64,000 nt of DNA, taken from Lachnospiraceae bacterium (GTDB lineage: Bacteria; Bacillota; Clostridia; Lachnospirales; Lachnospiraceae). Where the stretch lies: NCBI GenBank assembly GCA_017938285.1, contig JAGBBW010000009.1, positions 1-64,000 of the forward strand. The letters are read 5' to 3'. A program made the translations under genes and the position numbers. The notes under the pieces were generated by a model, which was not told the origin of the DNA, searched no databases, and saw only the letters and a list, made by a program, of their open reading frames with translations. Positions 27,244 through 35,086 of the stretch are shown here, in pieces. How positions within the stretch are numbered: the first letter of the stretch is position 1; the number at the start of each line of letters is the position of its first letter.

Positions 27244-28002
27244 TTGAAAAACCAAAATCCAAAAAAATCCAGTGAAAAACTGGTGGAAAAATCCACACGA
27301 TATATCGACGTTTTTCGCAGAAATATCGACAAATTGATGGAAGAAAATGATTATACCATCAAGGAAACCGCAGAAATTGCAGACATTTCCTATGATACTC
27401 TGAAAACTTTCCTGTACGACAAGGAAGCAAAAGACTGCCGCCTTTCCACGGCGGTCAAACTGGCAAGAGCCTTTCACATCAGCATTGATGAACTGGTCGG
27501 TGCCGGAACCATTGACGACCATTCCCTGAATAATATGCAGATTTACCGCTCCCTTCCGAAGGGTTCCAGATCCCTGATAGACTGGCATCTGCATAATCAG
27601 AAGTTTATTCACGAAAAACATAAAAATAAAAAAATTGTCAACATTATGCTCCCAGTCTGTGCCAACAGCGGAAACCTGAAAATAACCAGTGATTATGAAC
27701 CACTCCATATAGAACATATGGATGATGAACTGTTCCATAAAGTTTTTATTGGTATCCAGATTCCCTGCCTGCACTATCTTCCCCACTATACCCAGGGCGA
27801 TATACTGCTTCTTGCCAATGACCGTGATGCCATGCGGGGAGAAAACACCGTAGTCGTTGTCAACGACAATTTAGCGATTACCAACCGGGTAATCGAAAAC
27901 GGCATTGTCAAATATTATGGCATACGGGATGGCAAGTTCCGGATTGCAGAACCGGACAATGTGGAAGTATTAGGTTACGTGGCAAAGATTCTCCGGGCAT
28001 AA
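27244..28002 (+). CDS. XRE-family regulator with catalytically altered S24-like domain
   Basis: 252 residues starting at TTG behind GAGGAG. The N-terminal helix-turn-helix spans about residues 25-90 (IKETAEIADISYDTLKTFLY). The C-terminal half looks like a LexA/CI-type S24 domain (PHYTQGDILLLAND, then GENTVVVVNDNLAITNRVIE and VLGYVAKILRA). The autocleavage Ser of the usual S-M-x-P motif aligns with His, and the general-base Lys aligns with Asn, so self-cleavage is unlikely. It may use this domain for dimerisation or ligand sensing. The target genes are unknown. Confidence 0.8.
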   Translation: MKNQNPKKSSEKLVEKSTRYIDVFRRNIDKLMEENDYTIKETAEIADISYDTLKTFLYDKEAKDCRLSTAVKLARAFHISIDELVGAGTIDDHSLNNMQIYRSLPKGSRSLIDWHLHNQKFIHEKHKNKKIVNIMLPVCANSGNLKITSDYEPLHIEHMDDELFHKVFIGIQIPCLHYLPHYTQGDILLLANDRDAMRGENTVVVVNDNLAITNRVIENGIVKYYGIRDGKFRIAEPDNVEVLGYVAKILRA

Positions 28003-28013
28003 ACCGGTAAAAA

Positions 28014-28070
28014 ACAGAGGAACCAGCTTTCCGTTTTACGGGATAAACTGATTCCTCTGTGTTCTTTTTT
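28014..28070. terminator. Bidirectional terminator
   Basis: The stem ACAGAGGAA with TTCCTCTGT (28014-28060), a nested CCGTTTTACGG hairpin in the loop, and TTTTTT after it. It separates the XRE gene from the convergent rhamnose operon. Confidence 0.85.
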
Positions 28071-28078
28071 ACAGTCCT

Positions 28079-28657
28079 TTACATTCCACGTTCTTTCTTA
28101 TATTCCGCAATTCCGCCCCACTTTGTATCCTTTTCGGACAGAATCAGGTCATCTTCTGTCATTCCTTCCGGCATTGGCCATTCCACCCCAATCGCCGGGT
28201 CTTTCCAGAGCAGTCCTCCCTCATCATTCGGATGATAAAAGTCTGTTACCTTATAGCAGAACTCTGCAAACTCCGAAAGCACAATGAAGCCATGGGCAAA
28301 GCCCTTTGGAATAAAAAACTGCTTCTTATTTTCCGCAGAAAGTGTTACTCCAAACCATTTTCCAAAGGTTTCTGAACCTTCCCGCAGATCCACAGCTACA
28401 TCGAACACCTCGCCATTAATCACACGGACCAGCTTATCCTGCGGATAATTAATCTGAAAATGAAGTCCCCGCAGCACACCTTTTTTGGATGCCGACTGGT
28501 TATCCTGCACAAACTGGCAGTCAATGCCTGCTGCCGCAAAATCATTATAATTATAAGTCTCCACAAAGTAACCACGGGAATCCCCAAACACCGTCGGCTC
28601 AATTACTTTTAAGCCTTTGATTCCATTGCAGTCCTCTGTTACTGTAATTTTACCCAT
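28079..28657 (-). CDS. rfbC: dTDP-4-dehydrorhamnose 3,5-epimerase
   Basis: 192 residues of the RmlC cupin family, third enzyme of dTDP-L-rhamnose synthesis. The marks are DSRGYFVETYN, GVLRGLHFQ with the catalytic His, and PKGFAHGF. It is the last gene of the operon rfbA-rfbB-rfbD-rfbC, 10 bases after rfbD, and is followed by a terminator. Confidence 0.95.
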   Translation of the reverse strand: MGKITVTEDCNGIKGLKVIEPTVFGDSRGYFVETYNYNDFAAAGIDCQFVQDNQSASKKGVLRGLHFQINYPQDKLVRVINGEVFDVAVDLREGSETFGKWFGVTLSAENKKQFFIPKGFAHGFIVLSEFAEFCYKVTDFYHPNDEGGLLWKDPAIGVEWPMPEGMTEDDLILSEKDTKWGGIAEYKKERGM

Positions 28658-28667
28658 ACAAGCCTCC

Positions 28668-29558
28668 TTATTCTATGCCATCAATTTCTTTCAGATAACG
28701 CGCCAGCGCATCCTGCCAGGACGGAAGCGGCGCAAAACCGTTCTCTTCCAGCTTACTCTTATCCAGACGGCTGTTATACGGTCTTGCCGCCTTGGAAAGT
28801 CCATACTCTTTTGTTGTCACAGGAACGACTTTTGTATTATAACCTGCCTGTTTAAAAATCTCGCAGGTAAAATCATACCAGGAAATATATCCACCTTCGT
28901 TGGTCGCATGATAATAACCATACTTCTCACTTTCTGCCATGTCTACCAGAAGCCTTGCCAGATCGTAAGTATAAGTCGGAGTACCCACCTGGTCGCACAC
29001 TACCCGGACAGTATCATACTTTTTACCAACATTCAGCATGGTTTTGATGAAATTCTTTCCATTCACACCAAATACCCAGGCAATACGCACAATAAAAAAC
29101 TTTTCCAGAAGTTCACTGACTGCCAGTTCCCCCTCTAATTTTGTCTGACCATATACATTTAACGGCTTATAGTCCTTACAGTCCGGCTGCCATGGGGTTT
29201 CCCCCTGTCCGTCAAACACATAATCCGTACTGATATATATCATTTTGCAGTCCAGCTTTTTGCAGGCTTCGGCAATATTTCTGGTGCCTCCGGCATTGAT
29301 GGCACGTACTTTGTCCACCTTATCTTCCTCTTCCGCCAGGTCTACTGCTGTCCATGCCGCACAATGCACCACGGCATCCGGCTGTACTTTTTCCAATACC
29401 TGTACAACTGCTTCTCTGTCCGTAATATCCAGCTGTTCAAACGAAGCATCTTCCATCACCATGACATCACTGCCAACTGCCTCATGTCCACGCTTTCTTA
29501 ACTCATTTACCACATCATGTCCCAACTGTCCTGCCACGCCTGTTACAAATACCCGCAT
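28668..29558 (-). CDS. rfbD: dTDP-4-dehydrorhamnose reductase
   Basis: The start is ATG at 29558 behind GGAGGAAAC, giving 296 residues. It is an extended SDR enzyme that performs the last step to dTDP-L-rhamnose. The NADPH-binding loop is VTGVAGQLGHDV. The catalytic Tyr-x-x-x-Lys is in YGQTKLEGE, and STDYVFDG is present. Third gene of the rhamnose operon. Confidence 0.95.
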   Translation of the reverse strand: MRVFVTGVAGQLGHDVVNELRKRGHEAVGSDVMVMEDASFEQLDITDREAVVQVLEKVQPDAVVHCAAWTAVDLAEEEDKVDKVRAINAGGTRNIAEACKKLDCKMIYISTDYVFDGQGETPWQPDCKDYKPLNVYGQTKLEGELAVSELLEKFFIVRIAWVFGVNGKNFIKTMLNVGKKYDTVRVVCDQVGTPTYTYDLARLLVDMAESEKYGYYHATNEGGYISWYDFTCEIFKQAGYNTKVVPVTTKEYGLSKAARPYNSRLDKSKLEENGFAPLPSWQDALARYLKEIDGIE

Positions 29559-29591
29559 GTTTCCTCCATTATTCCAAACCATTATTTTTTC

Positions 29592-30611
29592 TTAACGGTT
29601 TCCATACATCTTCTCATAGTAATTCTGGTATTCACCGGAAATGATGGTCTCCCACCACTCCTTGTTGTCCAGATACCACTGGATTGTCTTTTTGATACCA
29701 TCTGCAAATTTCGTCTCCGGCAGCCAGCCAAGCTCGTTGTGAATCTTGGTCGGATCGATGGCATATCGCATATCATGACCCTTACGGTCTGTCACATAAG
29801 TAATCAGGCTTTCCGGCTTGCCAAGCTCTTTACAGATCAGCTTAACAATATCAATATTTCTCATTTCGTTATGTCCGCCAATGTTGTAAACCTCACCCAC
29901 CTTACCATTGTGGATAATCAGGTCAATCGCCTTGCAGTGGTCCTCTACATACAGCCAGTCACGCACATTGATACCCTCGCCATAAACAGGGAGTGGCTTA
30001 TCATTGAGTGCATTTGCAATCATTAATGGAATCAGTTTCTCCGGGAAGTGATATGGACCGTAGTTGTTGGAACAGCGGCTGATGGTCACTGGCAGACCAT
30101 AAGTTCTGTTGTATGCCTGTACCAGCAAATCTGCAGCAGCCTTGGAACTGCTGTATGGGGAACTGGTGTGAATTGGGGTGTCCTCGGTGAAGAACAGGTC
30201 CGGCCGGTCTAATGGCAGATCACCATACACTTCATCAGTGGAAACCTGGTGATATCTGGTAATGCCGTACTTTCTGCAGGCATCCATTAATACCTGGGTA
30301 CCCATGATATTTGTTTCCAGGAAAATTCCAGGGTTTTCAATGGAACGGTCCACGTGGCTTTCTGCCGCAAAGTTTACTACAATGTCCGGATGCTCTTCTT
30401 CAAATAACTGATATACTGCCTCTCTGTCGCAGATATCTGCCTTAACAAAGCGGAAGTTCGGATTCTGCATAACAGGCTCCAGGGTAGATAAATTGCCTGC
30501 GTAAGTTAATTTGTCCAGACATACGATACGATACTCCGGATATTTGTTTAACATGTGAAATACGAAATTGGAACCGATAAAGCCGGCACCACCTGTTACG
30601 ATAATTGTCAT
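29592..30611 (-). CDS. rfbB: dTDP-glucose 4,6-dehydratase
   Basis: The start is ATG at 30611, 9 bases after GGAG, giving 339 residues. It is an extended SDR enzyme that converts dTDP-glucose to the 4-keto-6-deoxy sugar. Marks are VTGGAGFIGSNFV, HVDRSIENP, VSTDEVYGDLP and YSSSKAAADLLV with the catalytic Tyr and Lys. Second gene of the rhamnose operon. Confidence 0.96.
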   Translation of the reverse strand: MTIIVTGGAGFIGSNFVFHMLNKYPEYRIVCLDKLTYAGNLSTLEPVMQNPNFRFVKADICDREAVYQLFEEEHPDIVVNFAAESHVDRSIENPGIFLETNIMGTQVLMDACRKYGITRYHQVSTDEVYGDLPLDRPDLFFTEDTPIHTSSPYSSSKAAADLLVQAYNRTYGLPVTISRCSNNYGPYHFPEKLIPLMIANALNDKPLPVYGEGINVRDWLYVEDHCKAIDLIIHNGKVGEVYNIGGHNEMRNIDIVKLICKELGKPESLITYVTDRKGHDMRYAIDPTKIHNELGWLPETKFADGIKKTIQWYLDNKEWWETIISGEYQNYYEKMYGNR

Positions 30612-30657
30612 AATGTAACTCTCCTTTTCTTTTATTTCCATACTGTTTTTTTATTTA

Positions 30658-31542
30658 TTAGTACTGGATTTTACCTTCGGCAACCTTCTTTAAATGCTCA
30701 CCATACGGGGACTTGCCGTATCTTGAAGCGGATTCCATCAGTGTTTCCTTATCAATCCAGCCATTGATAAATGCAATTTCCTCCGGTGCGGAAATTTCAA
30801 TTCCCTGACGCTTCTGAATCATCTGTACGAAGTCGGACGCTTCTACCAGACTGTCCATAGTTCCGGTATCCAGCCATGCAAAACCACGGCCAAGAAGCTT
30901 GACATTCAGGGAACCATCCTCTAAATAAATGCGGTTCAGGTCGGTAATTTCCAGCTCTCCTCTGTGGGATGGCTTCACCTGCTTTGCATATTCTACCACG
31001 CGCTTGTCATAGAAGTAAAGTCCGGTAATGCAGTAGTTGGACTTTGGATTCTGAGGCTTTTCCTCTACGGAAATTACCTTGCCGTTGTCATCAAACTCCA
31101 CGATACCGAAACGCTCCGGATCATTTACATAATAACCAAAAATCGTTGCTTTTCCAGCCGCACTGTTCACTACGGCCTCTCTTAACAGCTTGCTGAAGCC
31201 ATTTCCATAGAAAATATTGTCACCCAGTACCATGGCACATGGTTCATCACCGATAAACTCTTCACCAATTAAAAACGCCTGGGCAAGTCCGTCCGGGCTT
31301 GGCTGCTCCTTATAGGATAACTGGATTCCGTACTGGCTTCCATCTCCTAACAGACGCTCAAAATTTGGCAGATCCTGCGGCGTGGATATAATTAAAATGT
31401 CCTTAATGCCTGCTAACATCAGGGTAGACAGCGGATAATAAATCATCGGCTTGTCATAAACTGGTAACAGCTGCTTGGAAGTTACCATGGTTAATGGATA
31501 CAGTCTGGTGCCGGAACCTCCGGCAAGAATAATACCTTTCAT
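30658..31542 (-). CDS. rfbA: Glucose-1-phosphate thymidylyltransferase
   Basis: 294 residues, normal for RmlA. It makes dTDP-glucose from dTTP and glucose 1-phosphate. The signature [20 protein letters not shown] opens the protein, followed by [13 protein letters not shown] and VLGDNIFYG. First gene of the rhamnose operon; dTDP-rhamnose supplies surface polysaccharide synthesis, consistent with the sugar transferase gene 1.5 kb away. Confidence 0.96.
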   Translation of the reverse strand: MKGIILAGGSGTRLYPLTMVTSKQLLPVYDKPMIYYPLSTLMLAGIKDILIISTPQDLPNFERLLGDGSQYGIQLSYKEQPSPDGLAQAFLIGEEFIGDEPCAMVLGDNIFYGNGFSKLLREAVVNSAAGKATIFGYYVNDPERFGIVEFDDNGKVISVEEKPQNPKSNYCITGLYFYDKRVVEYAKQVKPSHRGELEITDLNRIYLEDGSLNVKLLGRGFAWLDTGTMDSLVEASDFVQMIQKRQGIEISAPEEIAFINGWIDKETLMESASRYGKSPYGEHLKKVAEGKIQY

Positions 31543-31624
31543 CTTACTTGTCCTTTCTTAGTGAAAATTCTGCTTACGTTTTGTAACATTTCCAGTGAAA
31601 TTTCTCTGTCTAAGGACAGTATAA

Positions 31625-31645
31625 AAGGTGACCTAAGGTCACCTT
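31625..31645 (-). terminator. Perfect 10-bp hairpin after the MerR-methyltransferase gene
   Basis: AAGGTGACCT and AGGTCACCTT flank a single base. On the minus strand TTTTATA follows, fitting a terminator just after the stop at 31658. It lies only 83 bases before rfbA, so an operator role for the rhamnose operon is also possible. A second small hairpin, CTGTC/GACAG, lies at 31606-31619. Confidence 0.55.
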
Positions 31646-31657
31646 CAAGTACTTTTT

Positions 31658-32899
31658 TCAAAAAAAATAAATTTTTTTATTTTCTGACTCAATGCTGGCA
31701 ATAAATATGCCTGCATCCTTCGTAATCTTAAATCCATATCTGGTTTTTTCCGTCACAAAATTTTTAAACTCCTTGTATTTATCCAGCAGAATCTGATTCT
31801 GGTTGCCATGACAGGACAAAATATACTCTAATAACGGTTCCGGCTGGCTTAACTGTATTTCATCCTCATAACGAACCATGGAAACAGCCTCAAATACCTG
31901 GTGTAACATTTCACCACCATGTTCCAAACCAAACCTCTCGTACAGGTTTTCTGCCGCCAGCACAATCCTGCTGTCAAACTCCTGCACAAGATGGGTAATC
32001 TCCTTCATATGCTGTCTGCCATAGGTACTGCACACAAAACGTCCATCCGGCTTTAACACACGCTTTACTTCCCGGCAGACCTTAAGAACATCTTCACAAT
32101 AAAACAGCAGATGATTGGCAATCACCAGGTCAAACGAAGCATCCGGATAAGGAATCGTATGACCGTCTATTACCTGGAAATCAAAGCTGCCACCTTCCTG
32201 ATTCTGCTGCACCATCCATGGCATTTTTTCTGCCACTGCCCTTCTGGCATCACGCAGCATTCCTTCGGAAATATCCGACAAAACTACTTCTACCCGTTCC
32301 GGCAGATGTCCGCTGTTTTCTGTCCATAATGCACCATTACCACAGCCGATTTCCAACACCTTCATTCCGGACTGTATCCGGCATTGTTCAAAAATCCACG
32401 GAAACCACCCCTGTTCATTTACTGAAAAATCCCTGTGCAGGCGAATCCGGGCTGAAATATTGCTGGCATCCTGATACTGGGTCTTTAAACTCTTTTCCAT
32501 CCCCGTCAGATGAATCAGGTCCAGCATATGGCTCCAGTCAATCTGCTGTTCTCTCTGAATAGCCGCCACCGTATCCTCAATGGCCGTCTCTACCATCTCC
32601 ATCTGCTCAATCCGGTCCCGTACCAGTTTTTTCTGCAGCTGAAGCGAATTCAAAAGTAAATGCTGGTCCGTGGTATCAATGGAAAGCTCCTTAATATCTT
32701 CCAGGGAAAATCCAAGATATTTCAGCAGCAGAATCTGCTGCAGCCTGGCAAAGTCTGCCTCGGTGTAAAAACGCGCCCCGGAAGGATTGCGATAGGAAGG
32801 TTTTAAAATATTCTGTTTGTCATAAAAACGGATGGTCTTTAAAGACACTCCTGCAAGCCGGGCAAACTGCCCGGAGGAATAATAACCTGGCAGATTCAT
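31658..32899 (-). CDS. MerR-type regulator fused to a SAM-dependent methyltransferase
   Basis: 413 residues. Residues 5-75 form a MerR winged helix (SSGQFARLAGVSLKTIRFYD, then YLGFSLEDIKEL). A helical linker follows (about 80-120). A class I methyltransferase domain then starts at motif I VLEIGCGNGALW (181-192), with LSDISEGMLRDARRA, an IPYPDASFDLVIANHLLFY stretch, and RVLKPDGRFVCSTYG. The C-terminal about 100 residues are unassigned. The fusion suggests transcription control tied to a methylation reaction or to binding of a small molecule in the methyltransferase pocket. It diverges from a sugar transferase gene across a large palindrome. Confidence 0.88.
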   Translation of the reverse strand: MNLPGYYSSGQFARLAGVSLKTIRFYDKQNILKPSYRNPSGARFYTEADFARLQQILLLKYLGFSLEDIKELSIDTTDQHLLLNSLQLQKKLVRDRIEQMEMVETAIEDTVAAIQREQQIDWSHMLDLIHLTGMEKSLKTQYQDASNISARIRLHRDFSVNEQGWFPWIFEQCRIQSGMKVLEIGCGNGALWTENSGHLPERVEVVLSDISEGMLRDARRAVAEKMPWMVQQNQEGGSFDFQVIDGHTIPYPDASFDLVIANHLLFYCEDVLKVCREVKRVLKPDGRFVCSTYGRQHMKEITHLVQEFDSRIVLAAENLYERFGLEHGGEMLHQVFEAVSMVRYEDEIQLSQPEPLLEYILSCHGNQNQILLDKYKEFKNFVTEKTRYGFKITKDAGIFIASIESENKKIYFF

Positions 32900-32961
32900 G
32901 GCTGCCTCCTTTTCTTTTTCGATTTTTATCGATTTTTTATTTCCGTCACAGATTTGTCACT

Positions 32962-32998
32962 TTACAATTATATTCTTTATGATAGAATACAATTGTAA
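32962..32998. promoter_or_regulatory. Large palindromic operator in a divergent promoter region
   Basis: Two 15-base arms, TTACAATTATATTCT and AGAATACAATTGTAA, match at 14 of 15 positions around a 7-base centre. The plus-strand promoter of the sugar transferase gene lies inside it: TTTACA at 32961-32966, then 16 bases, then TAGAAT at 32983-32988. The palindrome also sits upstream of the MerR-methyltransferase gene, so it is a good candidate for that protein's binding site. Confidence 0.65.
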
Positions 32999-33018
32999 TT
33001 ATTTTTTCGAGGTGCACT

Positions 33019-34422
33019 ATGAACAAAAAACGACATGACAAATCCATATCATATATTTCTGTCGCTTTGCTTATGGTAGTCCATACTCTCATCTTCGCCT
33101 GGATCTGGTATCTGTGGTACCACCCAATGCTGATGATTCCGTTCTACCGTAAGGGAAGCTACCTGATGCTTTTATTATTTGCCATCTGTCTGACCGCTTC
33201 CAACCATATTTTTGGCGGTCTCCGGCTTGGCTATTATAAGGTACTGGACAGTATCGTGGCAAGGACTCTTTCCCTGTTTACTTCCTACTTTATGATGTAT
33301 ATCATTATCTCCCTGCTGTCCTACCGCCTGGTTTCGCTGCAGTACATCGGACTGGCTGTTTTACTCGGTTTCTTTTTTAATATTTTCTGGACCATGCTGT
33401 CCAATTACATTTACTACCGGGTAAATCCACCACGCCAGATGCTTTTAATTTATGGTGACCGTCCTATTGACGAGGTTTACAGCAAGATTTCCTCCCGCAG
33501 TGAAAAATATGAAATCGTGAAACGTATTCACTGTAATGCCGGGGAAGAAAAATTAAAACAGGTCATTTCCAGATATGAGGCTGTCATTCTGCATGATTTG
33601 TCTGCTTCTCTGCGGAACCACCTGATTAAATACTGCTATGAGAACTCCATCCGTGTCTATGTCACTCCAAAGCTGTATGACATTATGATCCGGGGGGCTT
33701 CTGACATGGATTTGTTTGATACACCGTTTCTTCTTATGAGAAACCGTGGTCTGACTCCATTCCAGGCTTTTATCAAACGCAGCATGGACCTGCTTATTTC
33801 CATCACCTGCCTGCTCATTACCGCTCCTGTTATGCTTCTTATTGTTATTCTGATAAAATGCATGGACAAGGGCCCTGTTTTATACCGTCAGACCAGACTG
33901 ACCTTAAACGGAAAAGAATTTGAGATTTTAAAATTCCGCAGCATGTATGTCGATGCAGAGAAAGATTCCATCCGCTTAATGGCAAAGGGAGATGACCGCA
34001 TCACGCCGATTGGTCGTGTTTTGCGGCGCACCCATCTGGACGAACTGCCCCAGCTGTTCAACATTATCCGGGGAGATATGTCCTTTGTCGGTCCAAGACC
34101 GGAACGGCCGGAAATCGCCAGTATCTACATGAGCGAAATACCGGAATTCTCTTATCGTTTGAAAATGAAAGCCGGACTCACCGGTTACGCCCAGGTGTAT
34201 GGAAAATACAACAGCACACCATACGACAAACTAAAGCTGGATCTGACCTATATCCAGAACTATTCTGTTTTTCTGGATATCCGTCTGCTGCTGCTGACCG
34301 GAAAAACCCTGTTTATCCCGGACCATGCAGAAGGAGTCAGCAGCAATTTCAAAACAGCACTCCGGGCAGAAGTTGCTGTGACAAAAGAAGAAGATACAGA
34401 CGACCAGGAAAACAAGGCTTAA
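33019..34422 (+). CDS. Polyprenyl-phosphate sugar phosphotransferase (WbaP type)
   Basis: 467 residues. Four to five N-terminal membrane helices (about 10-135) are followed by a CoA-binding-like region, one more membrane segment (about 260-280), and the bacterial sugar transferase domain. That domain has GPVLYRQTRL, FEILKFRSMY, RRTHLDELPQLFNIIRG and the hallmark MSFVGPRPERPE. Enzymes of this family place the first sugar phosphate on undecaprenyl phosphate to start exopolysaccharide or capsule repeats. The sugar is not predictable. The rhamnose operon and the MerR-methyltransferase gene are adjacent. Confidence 0.92.
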   Translation: MNKKRHDKSISYISVALLMVVHTLIFAWIWYLWYHPMLMIPFYRKGSYLMLLLFAICLTASNHIFGGLRLGYYKVLDSIVARTLSLFTSYFMMYIIISLLSYRLVSLQYIGLAVLLGFFFNIFWTMLSNYIYYRVNPPRQMLLIYGDRPIDEVYSKISSRSEKYEIVKRIHCNAGEEKLKQVISRYEAVILHDLSASLRNHLIKYCYENSIRVYVTPKLYDIMIRGASDMDLFDTPFLLMRNRGLTPFQAFIKRSMDLLISITCLLITAPVMLLIVILIKCMDKGPVLYRQTRLTLNGKEFEILKFRSMYVDAEKDSIRLMAKGDDRITPIGRVLRRTHLDELPQLFNIIRGDMSFVGPRPERPEIASIYMSEIPEFSYRLKMKAGLTGYAQVYGKYNSTPYDKLKLDLTYIQNYSVFLDIRLLLLTGKTLFIPDHAEGVSSNFKTALRAEVAVTKEEDTDDQENKA

Positions 34423-34455
34423 AAAATAAGTATTTATGGCCGGGTTGAACTGTTA

Positions 34456-35064
34456 CTAAAAAATGCTCATATTTCCTGTAGCATAATACTTCCCAATCCG
34501 CTCTATCTCTGCCATGACTCTTTGGACGGAAACATCCGACTCCCACCAGCTGTGGGGGCCGATGTTCCGTCCTTTTTTATCCCATACACCAAAGTACTGC
34601 ATTTTTTCTGCCGGAAAACCGAGTTTTGCCGCATACAGGGAAGCACGGCGAAGCAGAAAGGAATTGCCCACACAGAGAATCTTCTGCACCGACTCCAGAC
34701 CTTCCGGATTTCTCTTTTCCAGTAACTCTTTGGAATATAACAGATTCAGATATGTATTGGTCGCCCTGTTTTCTTTTAGAAAAAGTTCTCCGGGCATACC
34801 ATACGTTACGGTTGCCGCTTCATACATCTGGTCACATTCGGCAGCTTGTCCTGCTGTCATATCCCCGGTTGCTCCGGTCAGCACAATCACCGCATCCTTC
34901 TTTATTTTTCCACCAGCATACAGTTCTGCCACCTCTCCCATCATAAGTTCAATAATATGATTTCCAAGGACAATCACCAGATCAGCTGGAACCAGTTGTT
35001 CTGCAGGCTGCCCGATAAAAATAAATTCCGAAATTGCTTTTATGTTTTCTGATGGATATGTCAT
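34456..35064 (-). CDS. YdcF/ElyC/SanA-type DUF218 protein
   Basis: 202 residues with the DUF218 pattern: LVIVLGNHIIELMMGEVAEL, VLTGATGDM, and a late VGNSFLLRRASLYAAKLG segment. Relatives in other bacteria affect envelope polysaccharides, but the reaction is unknown. It lacks the N-terminal membrane helix of ElyC/SanA and looks cytosolic. It is 22 bases downstream of the cellulase gene on the same strand and probably the last gene of that transcript. Confidence 0.75.
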   Translation of the reverse strand: MTYPSENIKAISEFIFIGQPAEQLVPADLVIVLGNHIIELMMGEVAELYAGGKIKKDAVIVLTGATGDMTAGQAAECDQMYEAATVTYGMPGELFLKENRATNTYLNLLYSKELLEKRNPEGLESVQKILCVGNSFLLRRASLYAAKLGFPAEKMQYFGVWDKKGRNIGPHSWWESDVSVQRVMAEIERIGKYYATGNMSIF

Positions 35065-35086
35065 GCTCTTCTCCTTATTACTACGT

